From NCBI GenBank assembly GCA_029204225.1, contig CM055095.1, positions 77,243,030 to 77,307,029 on the forward strand: a stretch of DNA of 64,000 nucleotides, read 5' to 3'. The translations under genes and the position numbers were made by a program. Source of the DNA: Diphasiastrum complanatum (Eukaryota > Streptophyta > Lycopodiopsida > Lycopodiales > Lycopodiaceae). Under the pieces are notes generated by a model, which was not told the DNA's origin, searched no databases, and saw only the letters and a program-made list of their open reading frames with translations. Below, piece after piece: positions 23,286-34,047 of this stretch. Positions within the stretch are counted from its first letter, which is position 1. Each line of letters opens with the position of its first letter.

Positions 23286-24640
23286 CTTTGCACTCTTGCC
23301 TATCTATGTGTTTGTAACTTTATACACAATGTAATTATAATTGTAGTATAAAAACATTGCAATGCTACATGTCACAATGTTAACTTGTTTCATTCGTACA
23401 TTATCACACAATACAATCTCTTCCATCTTAAAACATGAATTAGTGTATAATTGATTCTATTACATTGATTGATTTTCTTAAACTATAACAATTTAGTTAA
23501 GTTGTTTATTTTATGAAAGAGGCTTTTCCAAAAAAAAATTAATGTCAAAAAAATGGTTGGATGACTAGTAACTTCTTCTATGTGGCATGATTTCCAAGTG
23601 ACATGAGGTAGCAAATTTTTGGAGTATACAATTTTGGCTAGGATGTCAAAGAAGAACAAGAGATACATTAACAAATATTCATCATTTGATAGCTTGGGAA
23701 TTCATAGCTAATTAAATATAGTAAAAAGATTGCTTGCAACGCCAAACATTCCTTGAGAAATCTCACCTCTAGCCATATAATATTAAAATTCATTTAGGTT
23801 TGTCTAATGTATAAAGAGAAATTATATATTGCCAAATGATTTTTGTGTTTTAAAACTTGGATTTTGATTTGAGTGTAAATGATAAGTTAGTCCTAATGAT
23901 GCATGGTAAATTGAATATTGCAAGTTCTCTCGTCTATTCATAGAACTAGGACCACAAATGGGCCATAATATTATCTTCTCTTAAAAATTGACATTTGAAA
24001 CACGAAGAACTAAACATGCATGAAAGAATTAGGACCACTCTTGAAATTTTGGAGAATTTTTTGAGTAAATGAAAGTGACTATTTGATTATGCCAATGTTG
24101 GACCTTAGAACGTGTATTTAAGATAAGGTGTCTCAAAATACTATTTTTTAATGCGTTATCCTATTATTTTTTGATGCTTTAGAATCCTATTATTAATGTA
24201 AAACGAGTTGTTAATAGTTTTCATATACCGAAGAAGATGTCCCAAGGAAGTTTCTAAAGTGACCATGTTAAATGCAAACAAGTTAGTCATCACTACGTGA
24301 ACTAGGCAAGTAATATTAAGTTCAATACAAACAAGAGCTAGATTATTTGGAGGATTTAATAACACAATATATTTTGATTACTTATAAAACGGGGCCACAA
24401 AATGATGGATTATCGGTTACATTTTTTACATTCATTACTTTTGCATATCAAGGATTCATTTTGACACATAAGGACCACCTAAAATTTTAGAAAAACTTAT
24501 GAATAATTACCAAAAGCAACTTTTTGACTATATCAATTGCGAGCTTTAAACTACATTTATGAGATGTAAGAATTTGGCATTTTTTTTAGTTGTTTTTCTA
24601 AAAGTGTTGAACTTTGGCACAAAAATGTTCTAAGCATAAT
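23286..24640. repeat. 1.35-kb direct repeat, left copy
   Basis: Near-identical to 27110-28455, in the same orientation, from GCTTTGCACTCTTG to TTTTAAGCATT/TTCTAAGCATA, with scattered substitutions and small indels. Both copies share a short minus-strand open frame of about 70 codons (24156-24365 here) with no recognised domain. The ends could be read as TG...CA, but I find no primer-binding site, polypurine tract or target duplication, so LTR status is unproven. Confidence 0.85.
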
Positions 24641-25134
24641 GCCATTATCCATGAGAAATCTTTAAAGAAAAAAATCATGCCATCGTTGCACTCCTTTTTT
24701 CTTTATGGACACCATTATTGCTATAATGTTGATGACCAAAAATAAGATTCCTTGATAATGTAGGCCTTTTCCAATATATGCTCCTACAAGTCGTTAATCT
24801 GATAGCAAAATTGGCAATTCACATAGGTCTATTGATCAATAAAGTAATGGAAAGGAAAAGCAAGAGCAACTCTCCACACAAGCATTAGCCAAATCACTAT
24901 ATATCTCTAAAAGTAATAATTACAGGCTAAATAGTGATTAGGGCTTTGAGTAGGTACCAGCCCATCAATCTAGTGGTCTAAAGAGAAAAAAATCACCAAA
25001 GAAACAATTAATCATTGCATTTCTAGTTATCTCTCTCAATGATTAACGCTCACTAAGCTAGCATGACATTCATGAAACATGCCTCCATTTTTTCAAAAGT
25101 TTGAAGAGAATATAACGGCTTTTCAGAATGTTAG
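24641..25134. other. Gene-free stretch between repeat and NAC relic
   Basis: No ORF or motif recognised. Confidence 0.3.
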
Positions 25135-25351
25135 CATGTCGAGGTGGCTATCTCCATCGAGCCTGTATTCGTGCCCAGTTGGTCTTTTCTCCTCTAGGAG
25201 CTCTACCGATGTAGAATACAAGCCTTTTTTTCCATCCAATCAAGCTACAAGAACGCGAGCTGAAGATGCCTCGATCCTTGCCTGTGGCTTTCCAGTAGCC
25301 AGCTCACGTGAATTGGTTGGATCTGCCACTTGGATACTTCCTATCACGTAA
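25135..25351 (-). pseudogene. NAC exon-2 pseudogene
   Basis: The minus strand encodes a relic of NAC exon 2: [21 protein letters not shown], then [16 protein letters not shown]. It aligns with residues 72-129 of the NAC gene at 6374-7689. An in-frame TGA replaces the Glu before [10 protein letters not shown], and a codon is lost in the preceding loop. Intron-1-like sequence homologous to the real gene (AATA-TATCGATTCTTTTCTCC) resumes at about 25690 after a foreign insertion. GEKTNW here is closer to the NAC consensus than GKKTNW of the intact gene, so it probably came from a paralogue. It lies between the two 1.35-kb direct repeats. Confidence 0.85.
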
Positions 25352-25690
25352 AATCAGTTTTTAAATTTTTACAAAGGAAATGGTGGTGCCTCAAGGAACG
25401 TAAACTCGTGGGGCAAATTTTTTTTACGGGCACCTTCCGGACTCCGAAAGGTGCACGTAAAAAAATTCACTTTTTTTTACATGCACCTTCCGCCCGGAAG
25501 GTGTGTGTAAAAAAAAATTTACGTCAAAAAAAAATGTAAAAACAAAATTCACGTAAGGGAAGGGCCGGCTCCTCGGCCCTTCCACCCGCGGAAGAATGTG
25601 TGCCCTCAGGCCTCCGCCCTCGAGCGCACAATCTTCCAGAACGGAAGGGCCTCGGGGCAGGACCTCCCCCCCCCCCCCCCCCCGAAGCTA
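25352..25690. repeat. GC-rich hairpin insertion in the NAC relic
   Basis: About 340 bp that interrupt the exon-intron homology of the NAC relic. It contains two hairpin-like palindromes (CACCTTCCGGACTCCGAAAGGTG near 25431; CACCTTCCGCCCGGAAGGTG near 25484), A/T runs, GGGCCGGCTCCTCGGCCC near 25562, and an 18-bp C run at 25667-25684. The composition is unlike its flanks. It is probably a small transposed repeat; target duplications are not evident. Confidence 0.55.
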
Positions 25691-25740
25691 GAATAATATC
25701 GATTCTTTTCTCCTCTCTTACTTACCCCTGCCACAATGGC

Positions 25741-25743
25741 GTA

Positions 25744-25779
<36 letters not shown>
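25741..25779. repeat. (CT)n microsatellite
   Basis: About 18 CT units. Confidence 0.9.
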
Positions 25780-25780
<1 letters not shown>

Positions 25781-26099
25781 GGGAGGTGTATACGATGTCA
25801 TCCTCTAAACTTTATGCTTTCAAGTATCAACCACCTTTCATAGATTTGCCTCCTCTCACATGATTCCCATCACACGATTCCCAACAAGGAAAGAAAATGG
25901 TGATGGGAAGCAGCAGCAAGCGAACTTTCTTTTCTGCTTTTCCTTCACTCCCTAGAAGCTTCAAATTAGTTCAAACAGCAGATATGCTCATGGACAAGGC
26001 TCTTTTAATCACAGGATTAAAAGAAGCTACGTAATTGGTCTATTTTTCTCTTTAAATCGAGCTCCATATCAAATGAATTTGCTATTCGGTGTTGCCAAA

Positions 26100-26280
26100 G
26101 TTCAGACTGTTTGCTTTGGGTTATCTTGAGCTGCCTGAACATGTACTGTTTGTCTTGGGTTATCATAAGCTACCTAAACGTCTACTGTTTTTCTTGGGTT
26201 ATCATGAGCTACCTGAACGTCTACTGTTTGTCTTGAGTTATATTCATGAGCTGCCTGAGCATGTGCTGTTGAAGACCTTG
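26100..26280 (+). repeat. 39-bp minisatellite encoding a 13-residue repeat
   Basis: Four imperfect units of about 39 bp (TTGGGTTATCATGAGCTACC...), open in one plus-strand frame (26089-26328, 79 codons), read as repeats of the type LFVLGYHELPERL. The unit length is a multiple of three and most differences keep the frame. There is no known domain, and it may be non-coding. Confidence 0.7.
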
Positions 26281-26507
26281 CAAACCGTCTACACGTTGAT
26301 TATGCCAATGTTTCAGGGAGATAGCTAAAATATAAAACAAGTGTGAGATATATTATCTAGTTTTGTAGTTGCGGTTTCTCGAGCCAGATAACATACTCTC
26401 TTGTGCCAAGAGATTGCTTGGATTTCTAAAAACTTTTCATTGGCAAAGGAACAGATGTGGATCTGCACAGATGCGAATTACCATGGGATCTTTCAGGTAT
26501 CCGTTCA

Positions 26508-26513
<6 letters not shown>

Positions 26514-26556
<43 letters not shown>
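26514..26556. repeat. (AG)n microsatellite
   Basis: About 21 AG units. Confidence 0.9.
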
Positions 26557-26559
<3 letters not shown>

Positions 26560-26829
26560 TACCTTCCCATCTATTTTTCACTCCTTTTTCCAATCCAATT
26601 GCAGAATTGGCCCATCAAATTTGAAATCAACCTTCTTGGTTATTAGACTTTGCCTATTTTCCATGAGGAATGGGATAAGGCTATGTGAATGTGTTTAGTA
26701 TTTTAATTTTATTTTTTTGCAAAAATTTAAGATACTAGTATATTTTCACAAATGTACAAATACAAAAAAGAGACCGCAACCCAAGGCCGAAATAGTCAAA
26801 ATATTCCCAAGGGCAAACTATACAAACTT

Positions 26830-26910
26830 AAGTAAAGAGCACTATAACACACCACGCAGGGAGGGCGCAATCTGATAACACTAAGTGATATGCAAAAAGA
26901 ACACCAAACT
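26830..26910. repeat. Short copy of the LINE-like sequence seen at 30265-30330
   Basis: AAAGAGCACTATAACACACCACGCAGGGAGGGCGCAATCTGATAACAC... matches 30265-30330 almost base for base, so the same LINE end is present here as a stub. Confidence 0.6.
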
Positions 26911-27109
26911 CTACAGTTATCAAGGTAGCTAGATAACTCATGAGCGTGCTTATTTTTTGAAGTTTTAATGTCTAAGATGAATGACAAGTTGCATTCATTC
27001 TCAACATCATCATGTATTCTCTTTAAAGTTCCCCTTGACATGTGATGAACATTGTCCTTGTCTAGTATCCTCTTGAATTTGGGATAGCGTTGTTAGAACC
27101 TCTGCTTTG

Positions 27110-28455
27110 CACTCTTGTCTATCTATGTGTTTGTAACTTTATACACATTGTAATTATAATAATAGTATAAAAACATTGCAATGCTACATGTCACAATGTT
27201 AACTTGTTTGATTCATACATTACCACACTATACAATCTCTTCCATCTTAAAGCATGAATAAGTGTATAATTGATTCTAATACATTGATTGATTTTATTTA
27301 ACTATAACAATCTAGTTAATTTGTTTATTCTATAAAAAAGGTTTTCCAAAAAAATTTAAATGTCAAAAAAATGGTTGGATGACTAGTAACTTCTTCTATG
27401 TGGCATGATTTCCAAGTGGCATGAGGTAGCAAATTTTTGGAGTATACAATTTTGGCTAGGATGTCAAAGAAGAAAAAGAGAGACATTAACAAATATACAC
27501 CATTTGATAGCTTGGGAATTCATTATGATAGCTAATTAAATATAGTAAAAAGATTACTCGCAAAGCCAAACATTCCTTGAGAAATCTCACCTCTAGCCAT
27601 ATAATATTAAAATTCATTTAGGTTTGTCTAATGTATAAAGAGAAGTTATATATTGCCAAATGATTTTCGTGTTCTAAATTGGATTTTGATTTTAGTGTAA
27701 ATGATAATTTAGTCCTAATGATGCATGATAAATTGACTATTGCAAGTTCTCTTGTCTATTCCTAGAACTAGGACCACAAATGGGCCATAATATTATCTTC
27801 TCTTAAAAATTGACATTTGAAACACACAGAACTAAACATGCATGAAAGAATTAGGACCACTCTCAAAAAATTGGAGACTTTTTTTAGTAAATGAGAGTGA
27901 CTATTTGATTATGCCAATGTTGGACCTTAGAACGTGTTTTTAAGATAAGGCGTCTCAAAATGCTATTTTTTAATGCTTTAGAGTCCTATTATTTTTTGTT
28001 GCTTTAAAATCCTATTATTAATGTAAAACGAGTTGCCAATAGTTTTCATATACCGAAGAAGATGCCCCAAGGAAGTTTCTAAAGTGACCATGTTAAATGC
28101 AAACAAGTTAGTCATCACTACGTGAACTAGGCAAGTAATATTAAGTTCAATATAAACAAGAGCTAGATTATTTGGAGGATTTAATAGCACAATATATTTT
28201 GACTACTTATAAAATGGGGCCACAAAATGATTATCGGTTACATTTTCTACATTCATTACTTTTGCATATCAAGGATTCATTTTGACACATAAGGACCACC
28301 TAAAATTTTAGAAAAGCTTATGAATAATAACCAAAAGCTACTTTTTGACTATATCAATTGCAAGCTTTAAACTACATTTATGAGATGTAAGAATTTGGCA
28401 TTTTTTATAGTTATTTTTCTAAAGTGTTGAATTTTGGCTCAAAAATGTTTTAAGC
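27110..28455. repeat. 1.35-kb direct repeat, right copy
   Basis: Partner of 23286-24640. Divergence is low, spread along the whole length, and includes small indels (for example an extra TTATGATAG stretch near 27523). Directly after it the copia remnant at 28456 begins. Confidence 0.85.
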
Positions 28456-29300
28456 ATTAAGGTGATGAGATCCTAGCAATTGGATCTAGATATGGAGGCA
28501 TTTTCAGGTTAGATTTACAAGAGAATGCAAGTACTTGTGATTTTGCATTGATGACTTGTGTTTCCAAGGAGGAAGTATGGCATAGGAGGTTGCATGTTTC
28601 CAATTTCATATCTATGTCATCAATATTCAAAGAGATCAAGCCAAGAGTGGCTTATTCTATGGCAAAATCACATATGGATCCATATTTGATGTCTTCTACC
28701 AAGAGAAAACATCCTATGGAGCTGGAACACTCGGATGTTGATCTTTCTTTATCATTAAGCAAGGAAGGTGTCTCTTGCTTATCATTTACTATTGATGGTT
28801 TCACAAGTAACCAATGGCTATATCTTGTGTCTTCAAGTTTCATGGTGCATGTATATTTTCCATTATGCAAAGCTCTTTTGGAGTTATGTAGCTATTGGAA
28901 GGATTGCACTATATGGAGTCTTATTCAACTATAAGCCTAAGGTTGTCCACCTTAGTGTTCTTGAAGGTTATTGCTTTGCATGCGTTTTCTTGGAAGCAAG
29001 GAAGGATGGGGATCCAAGCTTATGGTTCATGGTTAGATGTTTATCCACCAAGGAAGGCTACATAGCCTTTACACTCTCTATCTCAAAGGTGTTTGAGCAT
29101 AAATATGTTATTGAATTTGAAGATCTATTTTCTATCTTGGAAGGGGCCGCGAGCACAGTGTTTCTAATTGCATCAAAAGTTCATTCTATGGAGAAAAGCC
29201 AACTTATGATAGGGTCAAAATTTGAGGAGGAGTATCCTCAACATGAATATCCAAGAAGATCTTCATTGTACAAGGCCTGAGTCCTTGTGGTTCTTATTTC
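28456..29300 (+). pseudogene. Ty1/copia integrase remnant
   Basis: Plus-strand frames show a GAG-pre-integrase motif (EVWHRRLHVSNF, about 28574), an integrase start with a FTIDGFTSNQWLYLVSS segment corresponding to the usual FIDDFSR...WVYLL, and the integrase tail (ALYGVLFNYKPKVVHL, then KEGYIAF). The frames at 28548-28934 and 28768-29280 overlap because of indels. RT follows only as unrecognisable frames, so the element is long dead. Confidence 0.7.
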
Positions 29301-30264
29301 ATGGAAAAGAAAGGATAAGTGAAAGCGCTATTCATTCTATTCTACTCACCTATGGTTCTCTTTCTTTGATTGATGTTGTATCTTGCTTAGTTGAGATTTG
29401 CTTATCTCAAAGATCAAGTAAGAATATTCTAGTTTTGAATAAAGTCTTTAGTTTGGAACTAATTCTTGTCATTGGTGACCTGATTATGTTTCCAAAACAT
29501 CTAGAAAGCAAGATATTGTATCATCATTTGTATGCTCTTAAATTGAGTAAGAGCAAGGATGAGTTTAGTACTCATAGTTTGAAAAAAGAAGTTTTTTAAT
29601 GTTTTGAAGCATATTGTGAATTTCTTTTGAGAGTAAGTGAAACATCCAATGAGGACACTTACATCCTTAAGAAAGTATTTGGCCTCAATAAGATCAAGTT
29701 AGAGTATGATTTCAAGATTAGATCCATTTGGATAGAGTTCATAGTGTTTGGACTAATGAAGCTAGCATGCTTAATCTTGAATATTGCTCATGCTATAATC
29801 TTGATCTATATGATCTTTGTGATCATGATGAGGCATGGAGGCCTTGGATTTTTCAGATTCTTATGCAACCATCTTCATGCATGTGGAGTTCTAAAGTCCA
29901 AGATCGGGATCAAGCATGGAGGAGGCATATAAACATAGTGGCAGATTGTGGGAATATTTTTCAAAGGCATTTGGAAAAGATTTCTATCAAAGAGATCTTA
30001 TCGTGGATTTGGTAAGCGTGCTGCTATGATGGATTCTTTGATAATCTTCACTTCAAATGCAAAACAAAGAATCCACATACACAAAGGACCTTCATCAACA
30101 TCAGATAGATATATTTTAAGGAGAAGTGTGAAGAATTGTAAAACATATCTATCTTACATATGTTGGGCTCTACAGATGATCTGTGTGCCACCACAAGGCA
30201 TGGTAAAGATCATTCACACTTTTTGTGTGGTTTCCCACACGTGTGAATTTGCTGGATTTTCATT
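29301..30264. other. Tail of the copia remnant, no clear domain
   Basis: Several overlapping plus-strand frames of 95-125 codons, none with a recognised motif. A CCCACACGTGTG word near 30235 resembles the words in other LTR flanks of the window. Confidence 0.35.
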
Positions 30265-30546
30265 AAAGAGTACTATAGCACACCACGTAGGGAGGGCGCA
30301 ATCAGATAACACCAAGTGATATGCAAAAGTAGACAACAGCAGAGAGGGGGAACATGGATCCCTCAAAAACCAACTGATTCCCCACTATCCAGATCTTCCA
30401 AAGAACCGCTAGCCTGCACACATGCCAAAAGGTTAGAGAAGAGTTCTCCGTGATGTGGGAGTCGCGCCAGCAAAATGGCGTCAATCCCAAGAGGTAAGGT
30501 AGATCTTCAATGGCTAATGACACAGACAAACTCTGTCCACAGGTCC
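30265..30546 (-). pseudogene. LINE zf-RVT domain, part interrupted by an LTR retrotransposon (downstream piece)
   Basis: Minus-strand frame with FWHVCRLAVLWKIWIVGNQLVFEG, the hallmark of the zinc-knuckle-like zf-RVT region at the end of plant LINE reverse transcriptases. It is the continuation of a frame that starts at 35806-36000 (minus strand) and was split by the LTR retrotransposon 30547-35800. Confidence 0.75.
30542..30546. repeat. Target-site duplication GGTCC, left
   Basis: GGTCC directly before the left LTR, matching 35801-35805 directly after the right LTR. Confidence 0.9.
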
Positions 30547-31466
30547 TGTAGCGCCGGCGCCTCAAAGGGCGCTGGGACTTGAGCGGTTTCCCCAACACGC
30601 GCTTAAGTCTAACATTCATCCATCATGCACTTACGTAAAAGCCAACTCAGAATCGTAACAAGCTTAACCATTCAGACTTAAGAAAACTGGAATCCCAACC
30701 AACCCGAAAGCCAACTCAGAATCCGTCCCCAAAAGGTAACCAAAGGCAAAGACAAGCCACACATGAAACCCAAGGCATAGTGGTCGCCAAACTGACCAAT
30801 TGGCATAGCGGCAAGCCCCATGTCGATGACAGGGACCCTTAGGCGCCAGCGACGCAAAAATGTTGTAGTAAGGGTCCTTCCACTTGGACCAGTCCCGGAG
30901 GCGAAACCGAAATGGTAATCATCCCCAAGGATCAACTTTATTAGATTTGGAAGAGGTTACATTCATACATAGACTGACCGGTCTCGGGGCCACCAACACG
31001 TGCTGGGCATTGTGCCTGGCTCGTGCTGGTAGAGGGAGCTGAGACCTGGCGACTGGATTCCTGGCGCTGGTTGAGCTGCCCAAGTTTCTGTCTGCCGGAC
31101 TCCCCCTATAGTTCTGCTGTGATTCGGCGCACCCCCTCTGGTTTGAAACATAGTGCTTTCTGGTAAAGCACGCTTTTTAGGACTTAGTTTTTATTTTGCT
31201 GATTAAGCCTGGCAAGCCTGGCATAATCAGTCTGGCTCCCGGACATGGGTCCCGGGAGCCGTCCCGGCGGCCGAATCAACCTGCTTTCCTGACTAGGCCA
31301 TGACTCGAGCTCCAGAGCTAGCTCATGACTTTGTGACTACTTGACTGGCTCACCACAGGTCGGAGGCTCAGTCCTTGACATTCTAACTTGCTCTGGGACC
31401 TTAGGGAGTGTCACCCCTTTGAGTCTTACAGGGCACGCTGGGTGCACCCAAGTCAGCTTTACAACA
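30547..31466 (-). repeat. 3' LTR (left copy), 920 bp
   Basis: On the minus strand it begins TGTTGTAAAGCTGACTTGGG and ends GGCGCTACA. The ORFs inside it are LTR sequence, not genes. Confidence 0.95.
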
Positions 31467-31480
31467 TCCTCCCCTCGTTT
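31467..31480 (-). promoter_or_regulatory. Polypurine tract
   Basis: Minus strand reads CGAGGGGAGGA directly upstream of the 3' LTR start, the expected priming site for plus-strand DNA synthesis. Confidence 0.8.
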
Positions 31481-31833
31481 GAGAAAGCTGATGTCCTCAT
31501 CAGGGCCAAACTAGAACCTAAGACTCATGGCACGGGCTTAATTCACCGGCCAGACTTTAGTCACATATACAAGGGCACGGGCTTGATTCACCGGCCAAAG
31601 GAAACCAACTGTAAAGCAGAGCAATGATATTGTGTTTTACACCCAGCACAGGAAAAGTGTGGATCTAGTTCACTTACGTAAAACCTGTGTGAAGCTGCTG
31701 CACTTAGACATCAAACTGAAGCTCACTCCTCAATGAGAAATGCGGCTTACTTTATTAGCATGAAAGAAAAAGGTACTCACGGCTCCCTTAAGCCTCAGAT
31801 ATGTCGCTGTCGTCGCACATCTGGATGAGTCCC

Positions 31834-34047
31834 CTAGGACTCTAGATATTTCGTTTGGTCGTCCAGGTTGAGCTCCTTGAGCTCTGCATCGGCACTTAGA
31901 TTCACCTTTGACGTAGAAACTGCAGGCAATGTTGGCTCCATTTGACCTCGCGTCAACTGTTTTGTCACTGTTGGATGTCTTTCATTAAAAAGATGAGTTT
32001 TCGCTTGGTCACACCAGGTGAGCTCCTTGAGCTCTGCATCGGCACTTGAATTCACCTTTGATGTAGAGACTATAGGCAATTTTGGCTCCATTTGTTCCCG
32101 TGCCAGCTGGTCTGTCACTGATGGTTGTCCTTCGTTAAATAGGTGAATGAGATTGGGAGGAATGGTTGGCTCAGGTTCATTTGTGTCGTTCTTTTCTAGT
32201 TGGTCCCCTGGCACAGCTCTGACGACACAAGGTCTCCTGCCATTATATAATAACACAAGGTTAACCCCTTTTGCCAAGAAGGCCACCACATGTTCGTTAA
32301 ACCAACTTAATCCCAAAATAGCGTCGAAGGCATCCATCTTCAAGATTGTGAACGTTAGTCGATTCTTCCAGGCTCCCAGAGAGATTGGTAAGTTGGTTGC
32401 CAATCTACAAGTGGTCATTGTACCTTTCGCGGTCTCCACACAAATAGGAGTCACATTTTCTTCACATTGGATGTCCAATTCTCCTGTCAGTTTTTCTGAC
32501 AAGTAGTTATGAGACGCCCCCAGGTCTACCATGAAGTAAATGATCCTGCCTTGAATACAGCCTTTCAGGTACAATAACTTGGATCCTCTCTCAGGAGTCG
32601 CCATAAGATGTTCACGATAAGCCGCAAGTGCCCCTATCTGTTGCAAGGCATTCAGGTCAGACTCCGTCAAATCCGTTTCTGGGTCCTCTTCATCATCTTG
32701 TTCACCATCTTCTTGATCAAATGCCTCTCTCTCCATCCTATCAAATCCTTCAATGGCAGCCATGATTTGCTTATTCAATGGTTTGGGGCATGATCTCCAA
32801 GAGTGACCTTGCTGATGACAGTTGAAGCAACGCATGGAACTGCCCACTGTTGGTGAGCTGTTGCTGTGACTAGTCGAAGATCCAACATTGTTTCTTCTCT
32901 GGAACATGTTCCCTCCATTGTTGCCTTGGTTGCCAAACCCTGTTTTTGTTGGGAATTTATTCACGCTACTCGAGGCTTGGTTGCCATTTGGAGTTGAGTC
33001 CCCTCTTGAAAAGAAGCTCGGACTCGGTCTGGATCCACTAAATACTCTTGTTGAGGTTGCGGGAGCAGCTGGTGCCAATGTGCTCTCATAATCACAAACC
33101 ATTTCAGCCGCTCGAATAGTTGAATTGAAATCATGGGGCATGTAGCTGTCTATCGCACGTCGGGTCCAGGATTGCATTCCAGACAATAGGTAATGAGTTT
33201 TGTCCGCCTCGGACATATCTTCAATAACCCATACACTCTGTCTGAATCTATTGAGGTACTCTCGCAATGACCCTTTCTGTTTGAGCCCCGATAATTCTGT
33301 CCTCAATCTCATGTGTGAATCCTTCGGTATGAACTCCTCTCGTAACGCGGCTTTGAATGCGTCCCATGTTTGAAAATGCATTCCTGCCATCCGGTACCAA
33401 TTTGTAGTGTAGCCCTCAAAATATGCTAATGCCAAGTCAGTTCTTTCTTCCTCAGGAGTGTTCATTAGACGAAAGTAATGGTCCATGTGAAACAACCAAT
33501 CTTCCACAACTCGAATATCACGCTCTCCTTTGAAAGTAGGTGGTGCTTTCACTTTGGCAGTCTTTCTTGGGCCCTCCGTGGTTCGCGCTCGTGGTTCTCT
33601 TGGTATCTGTGGAGGAGGCGCCACTGCATTCTCCCTAGTTGCTTCCAACTCTTCAAACCTGGCTTCGAGCTGTGTTAGCCCGTCTCTCATTTCTCTAGCA
33701 AGGTTAATTTGGGTAAGATTCATGGCTCGCAAGGATGTTTGCCATTCTTTCCTTTCGGTTTCTCTATCCTTCTTCACCTCGCTAAGCATAGCCGTCATTG
33801 CGCTTGATAAATATTGCCGCATCTTCACTTCAAAGAGGTCCTGTTGTGCCTCTGGCAAGGGTTCATCTCTTGGTGTAGGTTCAGAAGGGCCACCCATCTC
33901 TTCATGGAGGGGCGCCACTGTGGAGTGCATACGCTCTTTCTTTCTCGACTTGGACCTGGTGCCATCTCGATGCATGCGAGAGCTGTATTCTCGAGTCAGC
34001 TCTTCTCCGTCCGTCAGTGCTCGTAACTCTTCAAGATGGTCCTCCAT
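31834..34047 (-). CDS. Gag-aspartic protease polyprotein of the LTR retrotransposon
   Basis: An intact 737-residue ORF. Residues 1-165 are charged with a coiled-coil-like stretch (about 75-140). Residues 170-325 form a retrotransposon gag domain (PPTFKGERD, VEDWLFHMDHYF, LALAYFEGYTTNWY, LREEFIPKD, LREYLNRFRQSV). A Ser/Asn-rich linker leads to a CCHC zinc knuckle (C407, C410, H415, C420) and an acidic patch (440-462). A pepsin-like protease follows at about 490-600, but its active-site triad reads D508-L509-G510 where D-S/T-G is expected, which may impair cleavage. ILGLSWF (577-583) is the usual flap-distal ILG motif. Residues 635-684 are duplicated at 685-734. The frame is open throughout, fitting recent insertion. 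It presumably forms particles that borrow RT and integrase. Confidence 0.93.
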   Translation of the reverse strand: MEDHLEELRALTDGEELTREYSSRMHRDGTRSKSRKKERMHSTVAPLHEEMGGPSEPTPRDEPLPEAQQDLFEVKMRQYLSSAMTAMLSEVKKDRETERKEWQTSLRAMNLTQINLAREMRDGLTQLEARFEELEATRENAVAPPPQIPREPRARTTEGPRKTAKVKAPPTFKGERDIRVVEDWLFHMDHYFRLMNTPEEERTDLALAYFEGYTTNWYRMAGMHFQTWDAFKAALREEFIPKDSHMRLRTELSGLKQKGSLREYLNRFRQSVWVIEDMSEADKTHYLLSGMQSWTRRAIDSYMPHDFNSTIRAAEMVCDYESTLAPAAPATSTRVFSGSRPSPSFFSRGDSTPNGNQASSSVNKFPTKTGFGNQGNNGGNMFQRRNNVGSSTSHSNSSPTVGSSMRCFNCHQQGHSWRSCPKPLNKQIMAAIEGFDRMEREAFDQEDGEQDDEEDPETDLTESDLNALQQIGALAAYREHLMATPERGSKLLYLKGCIQGRIIYFMVDLGASHNYLSEKLTGELDIQCEENVTPICVETAKGTMTTCRLATNLPISLGAWKNRLTFTILKMDAFDAILGLSWFNEHVVAFLAKGVNLVLLYNGRRPCVVRAVPGDQLEKNDTNEPEPTIPPNLIHLFNEGQPSVTDQLAREQMEPKLPIVSTSKVNSSADAELKELTWCDQAKTHLFNERHPTVTKQLTRGQMEPTLPAVSTSKVNLSADAELKELNLDDQTKYLES

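Noticed and set aside
23286-28455. LTR retrotransposon formed by the two 1.35-kb repeats
   Set aside because: No primer-binding site, polypurine tract or target duplication could be found in either orientation, so I report only direct repeats.
30678-31151. ORFs of 85 and 62 codons, repeated at 35012-35485
   Set aside because: They lie wholly inside the two LTRs and have no domain; they are chance frames duplicated with the LTR.
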